Source: Govanella sp037189785 (GTDB taxonomy: Bacteria > Pseudomonadota > Alphaproteobacteria > Sphingomonadales > Govanellaceae). Taken from it: DNA of 31,569 bases. The stretch is taken from assembly GCA_037189785.1 (NCBI GenBank), contig JBBCIP010000176.1, positions 1 through 31,569 of the forward strand, read 5' to 3'. The notes under the pieces are model-generated. The model was given only the letters and a program-made list of their open reading frames with translations. It was not told the DNA's origin and ran no database searches. Of this stretch, positions 1-7,056 are shown in pieces (within the stretch, counting starts at the first letter, position 1; every line of letters starts with the position of its first letter). The translations under genes were made by a program, and so were the position numbers.

Positions 1-132
1 CCGGTGATTGTCCAGGACCGAACAGTCTGCCCCGGCCCGGAAAATGGCGACAACCTTAATTCCTGGATCGAATACAAGATCGGGGTCGTATAGTGATATG
101 CGGTCCGATGACGGATATGGAGACGCATGACG

Positions 133-162
133 AAAAAATTATACAGCGCCTTGCGGCACCAT
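133..162 (-). terminator. Rho-independent terminator after the alpha-E gene
   Basis: Read on the minus strand, a stem of eight pairs (three of them G-U) closes a GCAA tetraloop. It is followed by ATAA and a run of six T. It starts about nine bases beyond the alpha-E stop codon, so the ATP-grasp/alpha-E transcript most likely ends here with no third gene in the operon. Confidence 0.75.
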
Positions 163-170
163 CCCCTTAG

Positions 171-1106
171 TTAGAGCAGATAAAGCTTAGCAATTTCATC
201 GCCCACCAAGATGCCCTTGTCAACGTAATCCGTCAGGAATTCATGCAATCCGCCTTGGAAGACAGCCTCGATCCGGCCATATTTCAGGCGCGCATAAAGT
301 TCGCCCACCAGCCGGTGGCATTCCCCAGTCCGCCCACCGTAAGCATGGGCCAAAAAGTCGAGATTCCGGGAAATCTCGGCGAAGCAGGAAATCAACGAGC
401 GCGGCATTTCAGGGCGCAAAATCAGCAATTCCGCGACATTCCACGGCTTGATGCGATCATTATAGACCCAGTGATAGGCGCGCAACGCCGATACCGAGCG
501 CAAAATGGCCGACCACTGATAAAAATCAACAACTCCCCCCACCTGCTCATAGTTCGGCAGTAAAACATGATATTTCACATCCAAGATGCGCGCCGTGTTA
601 TCGGCCCGTTCGAGCGCCGTTCCCAAGCAGGTAAAATAGAACGCATCATTGCGCAGCATGGTGTTTTGATAGGCACCATTGAACAACAACGCCCGGGTTT
701 TAACCCAGTCCAGGCTGCGGTTGAGATTGGCGCGACTGAACGCATCGGGCGTCAAATGACGCGCTTCAAGCCAGGTATCATTGATCGATTGCCACATATC
801 GCTCGTTAAAGCCGTACGGATCGACCGCGCATTAGCCCGCGCCGTATTGAAACACGACAAAATACTGGATGGGTTCGTGGGGTCGCAGGCCAGATAATCA
901 ATCACTGTCTCGGGTGTGACCGTCCCATGGCGCGCAAGATAGCTTTCCTCAACCCCCGCGGCATTAACCGCGGATTTCCATTCACTATGACCACTGCCGC
1001 CCATGCCCGACATCCGTGCGCCCACTTCAAGTAACCGCGCCAAATAATCGGCCCGTTCCATGTAGCGCGCCAGCCAGAAGATACTATTCGCTGTCCGACT
1101 GAGCAT
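171..1106 (-). CDS. Alpha-E domain protein (DUF403 / COG2307 family)
   Basis: 311 residues, the usual length for the family, and the alpha-E domain fills the protein. The N-terminus carries the typical opening (SRTANSIFWLARYMERADYLARLL). The protein is predicted mostly helical and soluble, with no signal peptide or membrane segment. The molecular role of the family is not established; it is almost always found beside a circularly permuted ATP-grasp protein, as here, and the pair is thought to take part in making or modifying a peptide. The start ATG shares its first base with the last base of the upstream stop codon (TAATG), which implies translational coupling. A transglutaminase-like protease gene often follows in other genomes, but here a terminator follows instead. 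The family call is secure; the function is inference. Confidence 0.93.
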   Translation of the reverse strand: MLSRTANSIFWLARYMERADYLARLLEVGARMSGMGGSGHSEWKSAVNAAGVEESYLARHGTVTPETVIDYLACDPTNPSSILSCFNTARANARSIRTALTSDMWQSINDTWLEARHLTPDAFSRANLNRSLDWVKTRALLFNGAYQNTMLRNDAFYFTCLGTALERADNTARILDVKYHVLLPNYEQVGGVVDFYQWSAILRSVSALRAYHWVYNDRIKPWNVAELLILRPEMPRSLISCFAEISRNLDFLAHAYGGRTGECHRLVGELYARLKYGRIEAVFQGGLHEFLTDYVDKGILVGDEIAKLYLL

Positions 1107-2530
1107 TAGGCGCCCTCCGCCATGATCCAGGTGTCCTTTGTACCGCCACCTTGGCTGGAGTTTACGACCAGGGACCCTTCCTTCAAGGCGACCCGGGTCA
1201 ATCCGCCCGGAACGATGCGGATTTCTTTGCCCGCCAGCACAAACACCCGTAAGTCCACATGGCGCGGCGCAATCCCTGCATCAACAAAGGTCGGGCACGT
1301 GGTTAACGCCAATGTCGGCTGCGCGATGTAATCGTTCGGGCGCGCTTTCAGCTTTTCCAAGAAGACTTCGCGTTCGGCGCGGCTCGCGGTCGGGCCGACC
1401 AACATGCCGTAACCGCCAGATCCATGCACAGCCTTCACCACCAGTTTATCGAGATTGGCAATAACGTGACTAAGCTCAGCCGGTTTGGAACAATCGAAGG
1501 TATCGACATTCTTCAAGATCGGGTCTTCGCCAAGATAAAAACGGATCATTTCCGGCACATACACATATACGGCTTTATCATCGGCGATGCCCGCGCCACA
1601 GGCATTGGCCAAAGTCACATTGCCGGCCCGATACGCATTGAAAATCCCCGGCACGCCAAGCATGGAATCCGGTTTAAATGTCAGCGGATCAAGATAATCG
1701 TCATCGATACGGCGATAAATCACATCAACCCGTTTCAAGCCTTGGGTCGTCCGCATATAGACCTTGTTTTCATCACACAACAGATCCACGCCTTGAACCA
1801 GCTCGACGCCCATTTCATCGGCCAGGAAGGAATGTTCATAATAAGCGCTGTTATAAGCGCCGGGCGTCAATAGCACCACCGTCGGCTCGCCCGCACAGTT
1901 TTTGGGCGCAACGGAGCGTAGCGTTTCCAATAATTCATCGGAGTAATGGGAGACCGGCGACACCGCATTGCTGGTCATAAGCTCCGGGAAAAGCCGCATC
2001 ATGACTTCGCGGTTCTCGAGCATGTAAGACACCCCCGATGGTGTCCGACAGTTGTCCTCAAGCACATAAAATTCTTCCGCACCAACCCGCACCATATCGA
2101 TACCCGCAACATGGGTATAAATTCCCGCAGCTGGATTAAGGCCCTGCATCTCGGCGAGGAAACTTGCATTCTGCAAAATTAAAGCTTCGGGTATTTTACC
2201 GGCCCGAATAATCTCACGATCGTGATAGACGTCGTATAGAAACGCATTCAAAGCCCGCACGCGCTGCTGCAATCCAGCCGACAAAAACGACCATTCCTTG
2301 GCATCCAGGACCCGCGGGATGATATCGAACGGGATCAAACGTTCAGGATCGCCACCTTCTGAATAAACGGCGAAGGTGATTCCGATCCGCTTGAAAAGGG
2401 TTTCTGCTTCTTTGCGGCGTACATCAAAGAGCTCTCGAGGGGTGCTATCCAACCATGCTTTGACTGCTTGATATTGTTCTCGGCACCCGTCGGGGCCGCT
2501 GGTCATTTCGTCGAAAGCCGCTGAAGCCAA
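1106..2530 (-). CDS. Circularly permuted ATP-grasp type 2 protein (DUF404/DUF407, COG2308)
   Basis: 474 residues from a TTG start at 2530. The family hallmark LEDNCRTPSGVSYMLENR lies near residues 157-174. A nucleotide-binding segment VVKAVHGSGGYGML and the later PRHVDLRVFVLAG segment are also present. ATP-grasp enzymes join a carboxylate to an amine or thiol through an acyl-phosphate; the substrate of this branch is unknown but a peptide is suspected. Start choice: the reading frame stays open to an ATG at 2608 and another at 2554. Only the TTG at 2530 has a strong Shine-Dalgarno (GGGGAGGG) at good spacing, it gives the usual family N-terminus (..AFDEMTSGPDG), and a predicted promoter lies downstream of the 2608 ATG. 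The gene is coupled to the alpha-E gene by a one-base overlap. Family call secure, start moderately sure. Confidence 0.92.
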   Translation of the reverse strand: MASAAFDEMTSGPDGCREQYQAVKAWLDSTPRELFDVRRKEAETLFKRIGITFAVYSEGGDPERLIPFDIIPRVLDAKEWSFLSAGLQQRVRALNAFLYDVYHDREIIRAGKIPEALILQNASFLAEMQGLNPAAGIYTHVAGIDMVRVGAEEFYVLEDNCRTPSGVSYMLENREVMMRLFPELMTSNAVSPVSHYSDELLETLRSVAPKNCAGEPTVVLLTPGAYNSAYYEHSFLADEMGVELVQGVDLLCDENKVYMRTTQGLKRVDVIYRRIDDDYLDPLTFKPDSMLGVPGIFNAYRAGNVTLANACGAGIADDKAVYVYVPEMIRFYLGEDPILKNVDTFDCSKPAELSHVIANLDKLVVKAVHGSGGYGMLVGPTASRAEREVFLEKLKARPNDYIAQPTLALTTCPTFVDAGIAPRHVDLRVFVLAGKEIRIVPGGLTRVALKEGSLVVNSSQGGGTKDTWIMAEGA

Positions 2531-2535
2531 GAAGC

Positions 2536-2542
2536 CCTCCCC
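2536..2542 (-). promoter_or_regulatory. Strong Shine-Dalgarno that decides the ATP-grasp start
   Basis: On the minus strand GGGGAGG lies about six bases before TTG at 2530. Neither in-frame ATG upstream (2554, 2608) has a comparable site, so the TTG is preferred. Confidence 0.6.
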
Positions 2543-2563
2543 ATTATGCTGCATTGCAACATA

Positions 2564-2593
2564 ATAATGATTGAGGGAATGGCCGAGAGTCAA
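2564..2593 (-). promoter_or_regulatory. Putative promoter for the ATP-grasp/alpha-E operon
   Basis: On the minus strand TTGACT (2593-2588) is followed after 18 bases by CATTAT (2569-2564). The expected transcript start, near 2557, lies downstream of the ATG at 2608 and upstream of the TTG at 2530. This separates the operon from the PLP-enzyme gene and supports the short start. Confidence 0.45.
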
Positions 2594-2606
2594 GCCTCGC
2601 TTACAC

Positions 2607-2653
2607 AAAAAAGCAATAAAGACGGAGCCGGATTTGGCAGACTAGCCCGCTCC
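2607..2653 (-). terminator. Weak possible terminator after the PLP-enzyme gene
   Basis: On the minus strand GGAGC pairs with GCTCC, extended by two pairs across a mismatch, followed by a broken T-rich tract (TTTATTGCTTTTTT). The loop is long and the T run interrupted, so read-through into the ATP-grasp gene is possible. Confidence 0.3.
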
Positions 2654-2669
2654 TACACCAGCTCAAAAC

Positions 2670-3845
2670 CTACTCGGAAACCACGAGATCCCGATGGGCC
2701 TCAAGACCCTGTACCAGAGCGTCGATATCGTCATCATTATTATAAAAATGAAATGACGCCCGGACATTTCCGTCGCGGCATGATGTTACAATATTGCGCT
2801 CCATCAAACGCTCGACCAGTTCGTTTTCAGCCCGCGACCGGATCGCTATGGTGGGACCACGGCGATTGTCCTCAAACGGGGTAGCGAGGCTAAACCCGGC
2901 AGCTTTCAACCGTTCCATGCCGCGCCTGGTAAGGGCTTCCACATAGCGTTCGATCTGCGGGATACCGATTTGTTCAATGATGCCAAGCCCGGCCTCGGCG
3001 GCATAGCAATTGACGACCGGTGGCGTCCCGGCCTCGAACCGACGCGCCGACTGTGCCGGGCGATTGGCGGTGATATCCATGGCCGCCGGATTATCTTGAG
3101 CAAACCACCCTGTGGTCGTTGGGATCAGATCTGGGATCAGCCGATCGCGAACATATAAAAACCCAATCCCGGCAGTTCCTAACAAATATTTGAGCATTCC
3201 CCCAGCCAGGAAATCCACATCCAAAGCCTTCACGTCAACATCATAGGCCCCGAAGAACTGATAACTATCGACCAGTATTTTTGCCCCGCGCTCATGAGCA
3301 AGCTTGGCAATAGCTGGGATATCAAGCCGTTGACCGTTGCGATAACAAATATGCGTAATCGCCACCAGGGCCGTGTTTTCATCAATACATTGCTCAAAAT
3401 GCGAAACCGGGATCGACCCATCGGCCGCGGTCGGCACATGGACAACCTCGGCCCCGCGTAAGCTTTGCGCGTGCCAGATCTGCGCATTGGTGGGAAATTC
3501 AAAATCGCTGATCACGACTTTGCGTCGGGCGCCTTGGAAGTTGAAAGCGCTCGCCAAGGCATTGATCCCGGCCGAGGCCGACGTCGTAACCGCGATCTCG
3601 TCGGCACTGGCATTTAAAAGCCGCGCTAATTTTGCCCGCACGGCTTCATTCTTCATAACCCAACCGCCCCAATCGGCACCCTTGGTCAGGCGATCATCGA
3701 GATAGGTTTCAAATGCTGCCTTCACATCCAAAGCCAAGGCCGCATACGATCCGCTGCTTAAATATGTTTTATGCGCCAACACCGGAAATTGGCTGCGCCA
3801 ATCTGCTAAACTGCGCGCTGGATGAACGGACGACTGCTGAACCAT
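2670..3845 (-). CDS. Class V aminotransferase-fold PLP-dependent enzyme
   Basis: 391 residues, the normal length for fold-type I class V enzymes (cysteine desulfurase / kynureninase / isopenicillin N epimerase relatives). Lys219 in GGMLKYLLGTAGIGFLYV is the expected Schiff-base lysine. Asp193 in LVDSYQFFG is the residue that contacts the pyridine nitrogen. The His usually found three residues after that Asp is Gln196, as in several members not acting as desulfurases. SASAGINALAS (residues 89-99) is a typical phosphate-cup segment. No Cys-containing desulfurase loop is evident. The substrate cannot be told from the sequence. It diverges from a MarR-type gene and its promoter is overlapped by two palindromes, so repression by that regulator is likely. 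The start is the ATG at 3845, which lacks a clear Shine-Dalgarno. Confidence 0.9.
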   Translation of the reverse strand: MVQQSSVHPARSLADWRSQFPVLAHKTYLSSGSYAALALDVKAAFETYLDDRLTKGADWGGWVMKNEAVRAKLARLLNASADEIAVTTSASAGINALASAFNFQGARRKVVISDFEFPTNAQIWHAQSLRGAEVVHVPTAADGSIPVSHFEQCIDENTALVAITHICYRNGQRLDIPAIAKLAHERGAKILVDSYQFFGAYDVDVKALDVDFLAGGMLKYLLGTAGIGFLYVRDRLIPDLIPTTTGWFAQDNPAAMDITANRPAQSARRFEAGTPPVVNCYAAEAGLGIIEQIGIPQIERYVEALTRRGMERLKAAGFSLATPFEDNRRGPTIAIRSRAENELVERLMERNIVTSCRDGNVRASFHFYNNDDDIDALVQGLEAHRDLVVSE

Positions 3846-3888
3846 GACATAACCGCTTTGATGGTGACGGGATCGATAAAGAGCCTTT

Positions 3889-3916
3889 AATATAAGTAAA
3901 TTTATATGATTTTAAA
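3889..3916 (-). promoter_or_regulatory. Putative promoter of the PLP-enzyme gene
   Basis: On the minus strand TTTAAA (3916-3911) is separated by 16 bases from TATATT (3894-3889), about 45 bases before the start codon. Both hexamers fall inside the AT-rich palindromes listed next. Confidence 0.5.
3890..3907. promoter_or_regulatory. AT-rich inverted repeat, candidate MarR operator 1
   Basis: ATATAA and TTATAT form six-base arms around six bases. The site covers the -10 hexamer of the PLP-enzyme promoter. MarR-family dimers usually bind AT-rich palindromes of this size in divergent promoter regions; the assignment is inferred. Confidence 0.5.
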
Positions 3917-3924
3917 TATTTAAA
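3911..3924. promoter_or_regulatory. Perfect 14-bp palindrome, candidate MarR operator 2
   Basis: TTTAAATATTTAAA reads identically on both strands and covers the -35 hexamer of the PLP-enzyme promoter. Together with the preceding inverted repeat it suits a two-site operator for the divergent MarR-type gene. Confidence 0.5.
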
Positions 3925-3991
3925 CCTATCATCGCACCCTACAAATCCGCTATCGTGTGGCAAAAGAAAGCCAATTAAGGGACATGAGCTT

Positions 3992-4468
3992 GTGACAGAA
4001 AAATCTGGGGGATCATCAAAATCTGGGGGATCATCAACCGGCGACCAGTGGCTCGACGACTACGTGCCGTATCTTCTCTATCGCGCTTCGAACAAGATGA
4101 ACGCCCGTATTGCCAATCGGTTAAAAGCAACCAAAATCAATTTATCCCAGTGGCGGGTGATTAGCGTTCTCCGCTCGTACGGCACCCTCAGCATGAGTGA
4201 AATCGTCGATCACAGCTTAATGGAACAACCGACCGTGAGCCGTATTGTAACCCAGCTTTGCGACGACGGCATTGTGACCCGAACCACCTCGGAAGTAGAC
4301 TCCCGCGTTATGGAAATCACGTTAACCCAGACCGGGGACGACCTGTTTGCGGCCATTTACCCCGCTGCCCTCCGCCATCAAGACATCGCCTTGAGCGGGA
4401 TCAGCAAAAAAGATCTATCCTTTTTGGCTGAAATTCTGGCAAAAATTGAAAGAAATATCGAGCCTTAA
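3992..4468 (+). CDS. MarR-family transcriptional regulator
   Basis: 158 residues from a GTG start preceded by AAGGGA. It has the MarR winged-helix layout: dimerisation helices at both ends, a helix-turn-helix near residues 68-90 (MSEIVDHSLMEQPTVSRIVTQL), and a wing that includes TSEVDSRVMEITLTQTG. MarR proteins bind DNA as dimers and are usually released by a small ligand or by oxidation. There is no Cys near the N-terminus to suggest an OhrR-type redox switch. The N-terminus contains a doubled KSGGSS segment, from a perfect 18-bp tandem duplication, before the folded domain. Its likely target is the divergent PLP-enzyme gene and perhaps its own promoter. Confidence 0.92.
   Translation: MTEKSGGSSKSGGSSTGDQWLDDYVPYLLYRASNKMNARIANRLKATKINLSQWRVISVLRSYGTLSMSEIVDHSLMEQPTVSRIVTQLCDDGIVTRTTSEVDSRVMEITLTQTGDDLFAAIYPAALRHQDIALSGISKKDLSFLAEILAKIERNIEP
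4001..4036 (+). repeat. Perfect 18-bp tandem duplication in the MarR-type gene
   Basis: The 18 bases at 4001-4018 are repeated exactly at 4019-4036. The repeat is in frame and encodes a six-residue flexible Ser/Gly/Lys segment twice. Exact identity suggests a recent duplication. Confidence 0.9.
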
Positions 4469-4826
4469 CACCTTAGCGTGAGAAAGGCGCCCAAACCACG
4501 ACCCCGGGCGCGCCCACAAAAGCACCGCGCCACCTCCATGAAAATCACATAAAATCAATATATTAGAATATACACACCAGCGCAGAACCCGGCCGTGTTA
4601 CAGCCACCCCACAAGGTAGGGGCTTGACAGACGCCCAAACACAGCGCAATGTCCGCAACGATTGGTTACTCGCGGTCGCGCGGGGTTCTCTGTTAAGCCA
4701 GAGTGCTTCATCTCGAGCTAATCTATATATATATTCGTCTGCCCCAAAAGCGCGTGGGACTTGACAACACGCCTCGGCGCTACGCTTTACAGCGTTTACG
4801 ACTTGGGACATGAGGATACGGACTAC
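4469..4826. other. Intergenic region before the DEAD-box helicase
   Basis: No convincing gene on either strand. It holds an inverted repeat TATATT-AG-AATATA at 4559-4572, a GC-rich inverted repeat just after the MarR stop (GGCGCCC with GGGCGC, no T run), and a short TA run near 4727-4735. A TTGACA at 4761-4766 could be a -35 element with a weak -10 (CTTTAC, 4785-4790), which would give a short leader to the GTG start at 4827. Another TTGACA lies at about 4626. None is certain. Confidence 0.5.
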
Positions 4827-6428
4827 GTGACTTTACAGAACTTTTCGGAGCTCGGACTTGCCGAGCCCATCCTGCGTGCTCTGAACGCAGAAAACTATAC
4901 CACCCCCACCCCCATTCAAGCACAAGCGATCCCCCTGCTTTTGGCCGGTAAGGACCTTTTGGGCATTGCCCAAACCGGGACCGGTAAAACAGCGGCTTTT
5001 TCCTTGCCCTTGTTGCATCACCTGGCCGCTACTAAACCCCAGGACGGCAAAGGCAGCCTTGTGCCCAAATCTACCCGGGCGTTGATTTTGGCACCTACCC
5101 GGGAACTGGCGGTGCAGATCGGCGACAGCATTAAAACCTATGGTCGCAACCTGGGTCTTAAAATTGCGGTGATCTTCGGTGGTGTTGGCTTACAACCACA
5201 AATCAACATTTTGTCCCGTGGCGTCGACATTGTCGTCGCAACCCCGGGCCGCCTGTTGGATCACGTCGGTCAACGGACCATCCGTTTGGATCAAGTGACC
5301 CACCTGGTTCTCGATGAAGCCGACCGCATGCTCGACATGGGTTTTGTCAAAGACGTTCGTAAGATCGTCGGCGCGATTCCAAAAGAACGGCAATCTTTGT
5401 TGTTCTCGGCCACCATGCCGACCGATGTCGCCGATTTGGCCAAGTTCATCCTGCACAACCCGACCCGCATTGAAATCACCCCGGCGGCAACCACCGTCGA
5501 GCGTATCGATCAACGCGTGTTTTTTGTCGATAGCGGTGCCAAACGGTCATTGCTGACCAAGCTGATGAACGACCCCGAGTTCTCCCGGGTCATCATCTTC
5601 ACCCGCACCAAACATGGCGCCAACCGGGTCGCTGAGCATTTGGACAAGGCCGGCATTCCGGCCGAAGCCATTCACGGCAATAAATCCCAAGGCGCGCGTC
5701 AACGCGCTCTTGAGAACTTCCGCGATGGTGGCGCCCGTGCTTTGGTCGCGACCGACATTATGGCGCGTGGGATCGATATCGATGATGTTACCCATGTCAT
5801 CAATTTCGAATTACCGAATATTCCAGAAAGCTATGTTCACCGTATTGGTCGGACTGCCCGCGCTGGAACAACCGGCGTTGCTGTGTCTTTTTGCGATTCC
5901 AGCGAAAAGGCTTATTTGCGCGACATCGAACGGTTGACCAAACATCCCTTGACGGTGATGGGTGGTTATTCCGCGCCTGCCAATGCACCGGCGAATAACA
6001 ACGCACCACAAAATAAAAACCGTGGCGACGGCAATCGTAATAAAAACGGGCGCCCGTCAGACCATAATCCACACCACAATCAAGGTCGGCACAACCGTTC
6101 GGAAAATCGATTTGAAGGGCGGCAAGACGGGCGTAAAGAAAACCGCCAGCCGCGTGGCCCGATTGAAAACATGCAAAGCCGCGAACAAAAGCCAAATGGT
6201 TTGCGCAAAGATGAGCGCCCAGCCCGTCCACAACGTGACAATCAGCAGGGCCACAAACCATTTCAAAAGCCCAATCGGAAACCCAACACCACACAAAACA
6301 CCCCAGGCAATACCGGGCGTGGTGGGGAGTGGTCGCCAATTGAGCAAAGCGAAGACCGGAATTCCACGCAAGGCAAGGTGCGGCATAAACCGCGCCAAAA
6401 CCCCAACAGGCGGCCAGACGCTGCGTGA
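4827..6428 (+). CDS. DEAD-box ATP-dependent RNA helicase, RhlE-like
   Basis: 533 residues from GTG 4827. All helicase motifs are present: Q motif TPTPIQ (about 26-31), Walker A AQTGTGKT (48-55), APTREL, TPGRLLD, DEAD (163-166), SAT (194-196), ARGIDID, and HRIGRTARAG (338-347). After about residue 360 comes a long low-complexity tail rich in Asn, Arg, Gln, Pro and Gly, typical of RhlE-type proteins and probably RNA-binding. These enzymes unwind short RNA duplexes in ribosome assembly, RNA decay and cold adaptation. Start choice: the frame is open to a TTG at 4761, but the GTG at 4827 is preceded by GAGGAT and gives the usual N-terminus (..NFSELGLAEPILRAL). It is followed by cspA and an IF-1 paralogue on the same strand, which suggests a cold-stress role. 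Confidence 0.95.
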   Translation: MTLQNFSELGLAEPILRALNAENYTTPTPIQAQAIPLLLAGKDLLGIAQTGTGKTAAFSLPLLHHLAATKPQDGKGSLVPKSTRALILAPTRELAVQIGDSIKTYGRNLGLKIAVIFGGVGLQPQINILSRGVDIVVATPGRLLDHVGQRTIRLDQVTHLVLDEADRMLDMGFVKDVRKIVGAIPKERQSLLFSATMPTDVADLAKFILHNPTRIEITPAATTVERIDQRVFFVDSGAKRSLLTKLMNDPEFSRVIIFTRTKHGANRVAEHLDKAGIPAEAIHGNKSQGARQRALENFRDGGARALVATDIMARGIDIDDVTHVINFELPNIPESYVHRIGRTARAGTTGVAVSFCDSSEKAYLRDIERLTKHPLTVMGGYSAPANAPANNNAPQNKNRGDGNRNKNGRPSDHNPHHNQGRHNRSENRFEGRQDGRKENRQPRGPIENMQSREQKPNGLRKDERPARPQRDNQQGHKPFQKPNRKPNTTQNTPGNTGRGGEWSPIEQSEDRNSTQGKVRHKPRQNPNRRPDAA

Positions 6429-6434
6429 CCGAAA

Positions 6435-6469
6435 TTCAGACGGATCGTTAGCGCCCAGATCCGACTGAA
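6435..6469 (+). repeat. Long hairpin between helicase and cspA
   Basis: TTCAGACGGATC (6435-6446) pairs with GATCCGACTGAA (6458-6469) with one A-A mismatch around an 11-base loop. No T run follows, so it is not a standard terminator. It could mark an RNA-processing point or affect cspA mRNA stability; no function can be read from sequence alone. Confidence 0.65.
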
Positions 6470-6519
6470 CAAGAACCGAGCGCTACACACTGAAGCAAAT
6501 GTTATTGGAGACTACAATT

Positions 6520-6726
6520 ATGGCTACCGGCACAGTTAAATGGTTCAACGCCCAAAAGGGTTTTGGCTTTATTCAACCAGACCAAGGCGGTCAAGATGTG
6601 TTCTTGCACATCAGCGCCGTTGAGAAATCAGGCATTGGCAATCCACGCGATGGCCAAAAAGTCAGCTACGAGCTGGAGCAGGATCGTCGCGGTCGTACGT
6701 CCGCAACCAACCTGCGCGCACTTTAA
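6520..6726 (+). CDS. CspA-family cold-shock protein
   Basis: 68 residues, a complete single cold-shock domain. The RNA-binding motifs KGFGFI (RNP1) and DVFLHI (RNP2) and the opening GTVKWFNAQ are all present. These OB-fold proteins bind single-stranded RNA and DNA and melt mRNA structure. The ATG at 6520 is chosen over an in-frame ATG at 6499 because TTGGAG lies just before it and because it gives the normal length. It sits between an RNA helicase and an IF-1 paralogue, all on the same strand, so the three probably act together on translation under cold or other stress. Confidence 0.96.
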   Translation: MATGTVKWFNAQKGFGFIQPDQGGQDVFLHISAVEKSGIGNPRDGQKVSYELEQDRRGRTSATNLRAL

Positions 6727-6758
6727 GTCTGACATTGCGTAAAATCTGAGGAGGACTT

Positions 6759-7046
6759 ATGGCGAAAGAAGAGTTGCTTGAGTTCGAGGGCGTAGTTGCT
6801 GAAGTCCTCCCGGACGGTCGGTTGCGCGTGAAGCTTGAAAATGATCACGAGATCATCGCCTACACATCTGGGAAAATGAAAAAGAACCGCATTCGGACAC
6901 TGGCTGGTGACCGGGTTACGGTTGAAATGACCCCCTATGATTTGGAAAAAGGCCGCGTCACTTTCCGTCACAAAGACGAACGCGCAGGCTCTGCGCCGCC
7001 CCCAAGTGGTGGCGGTGGTGGCCAAAACTTCAAGCGTCGGCGCTAA
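6759..7046 (+). CDS. infA: Translation initiation factor IF-1 paralogue with C-terminal tail
   Basis: 95 residues with a strong Shine-Dalgarno (GAGGAGG). The first 72 or so residues are a full IF-1 OB fold (EFEGVVAEVLPDGRLRVKLEN, GKMKKNRIR, GDRVTVEMTPYDL). IF-1 binds the A site of the 30S subunit during initiation. It is longer than typical IF-1 (about 72 residues): an additional tail of about 23 residues is rich in Pro and Gly and ends in KRRR. The position just after cspA suggests a specialised copy, with the housekeeping infA elsewhere in the genome. That last point is inferred and cannot be checked from this window. Confidence 0.93.
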   Translation: MAKEELLEFEGVVAEVLPDGRLRVKLENDHEIIAYTSGKMKKNRIRTLAGDRVTVEMTPYDLEKGRVTFRHKDERAGSAPPPSGGGGGQNFKRRR

Positions 7047-7056
7047 TCACTTATTG

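Noticed and set aside
1..93. Open frame of 30 codons on the plus strand entering from the window edge and ending at TAG 91-93
   Set aside because: No recognisable motif and too short; it could be the end of a real gene, but nothing supports it.
127..174. Small plus-strand ORF of 15 codons starting ATG 127
   Set aside because: It overlaps the terminator hairpin and has no ribosome-binding site.
2546..2884. 112-codon plus-strand frame across the ATP-grasp / PLP-enzyme junction
   Set aside because: Antisense to two good genes, low-complexity Pro/Arg-rich product, no ribosome-binding site.
4489..4520. GC-rich inverted repeat after the MarR-type gene as a terminator
   Set aside because: No T run follows on either strand.
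5800..6339. 179-codon minus-strand frame under the helicase tail
   Set aside because: Mirror of the low-complexity helicase tail; Cys/Trp-rich product with no family resemblance.
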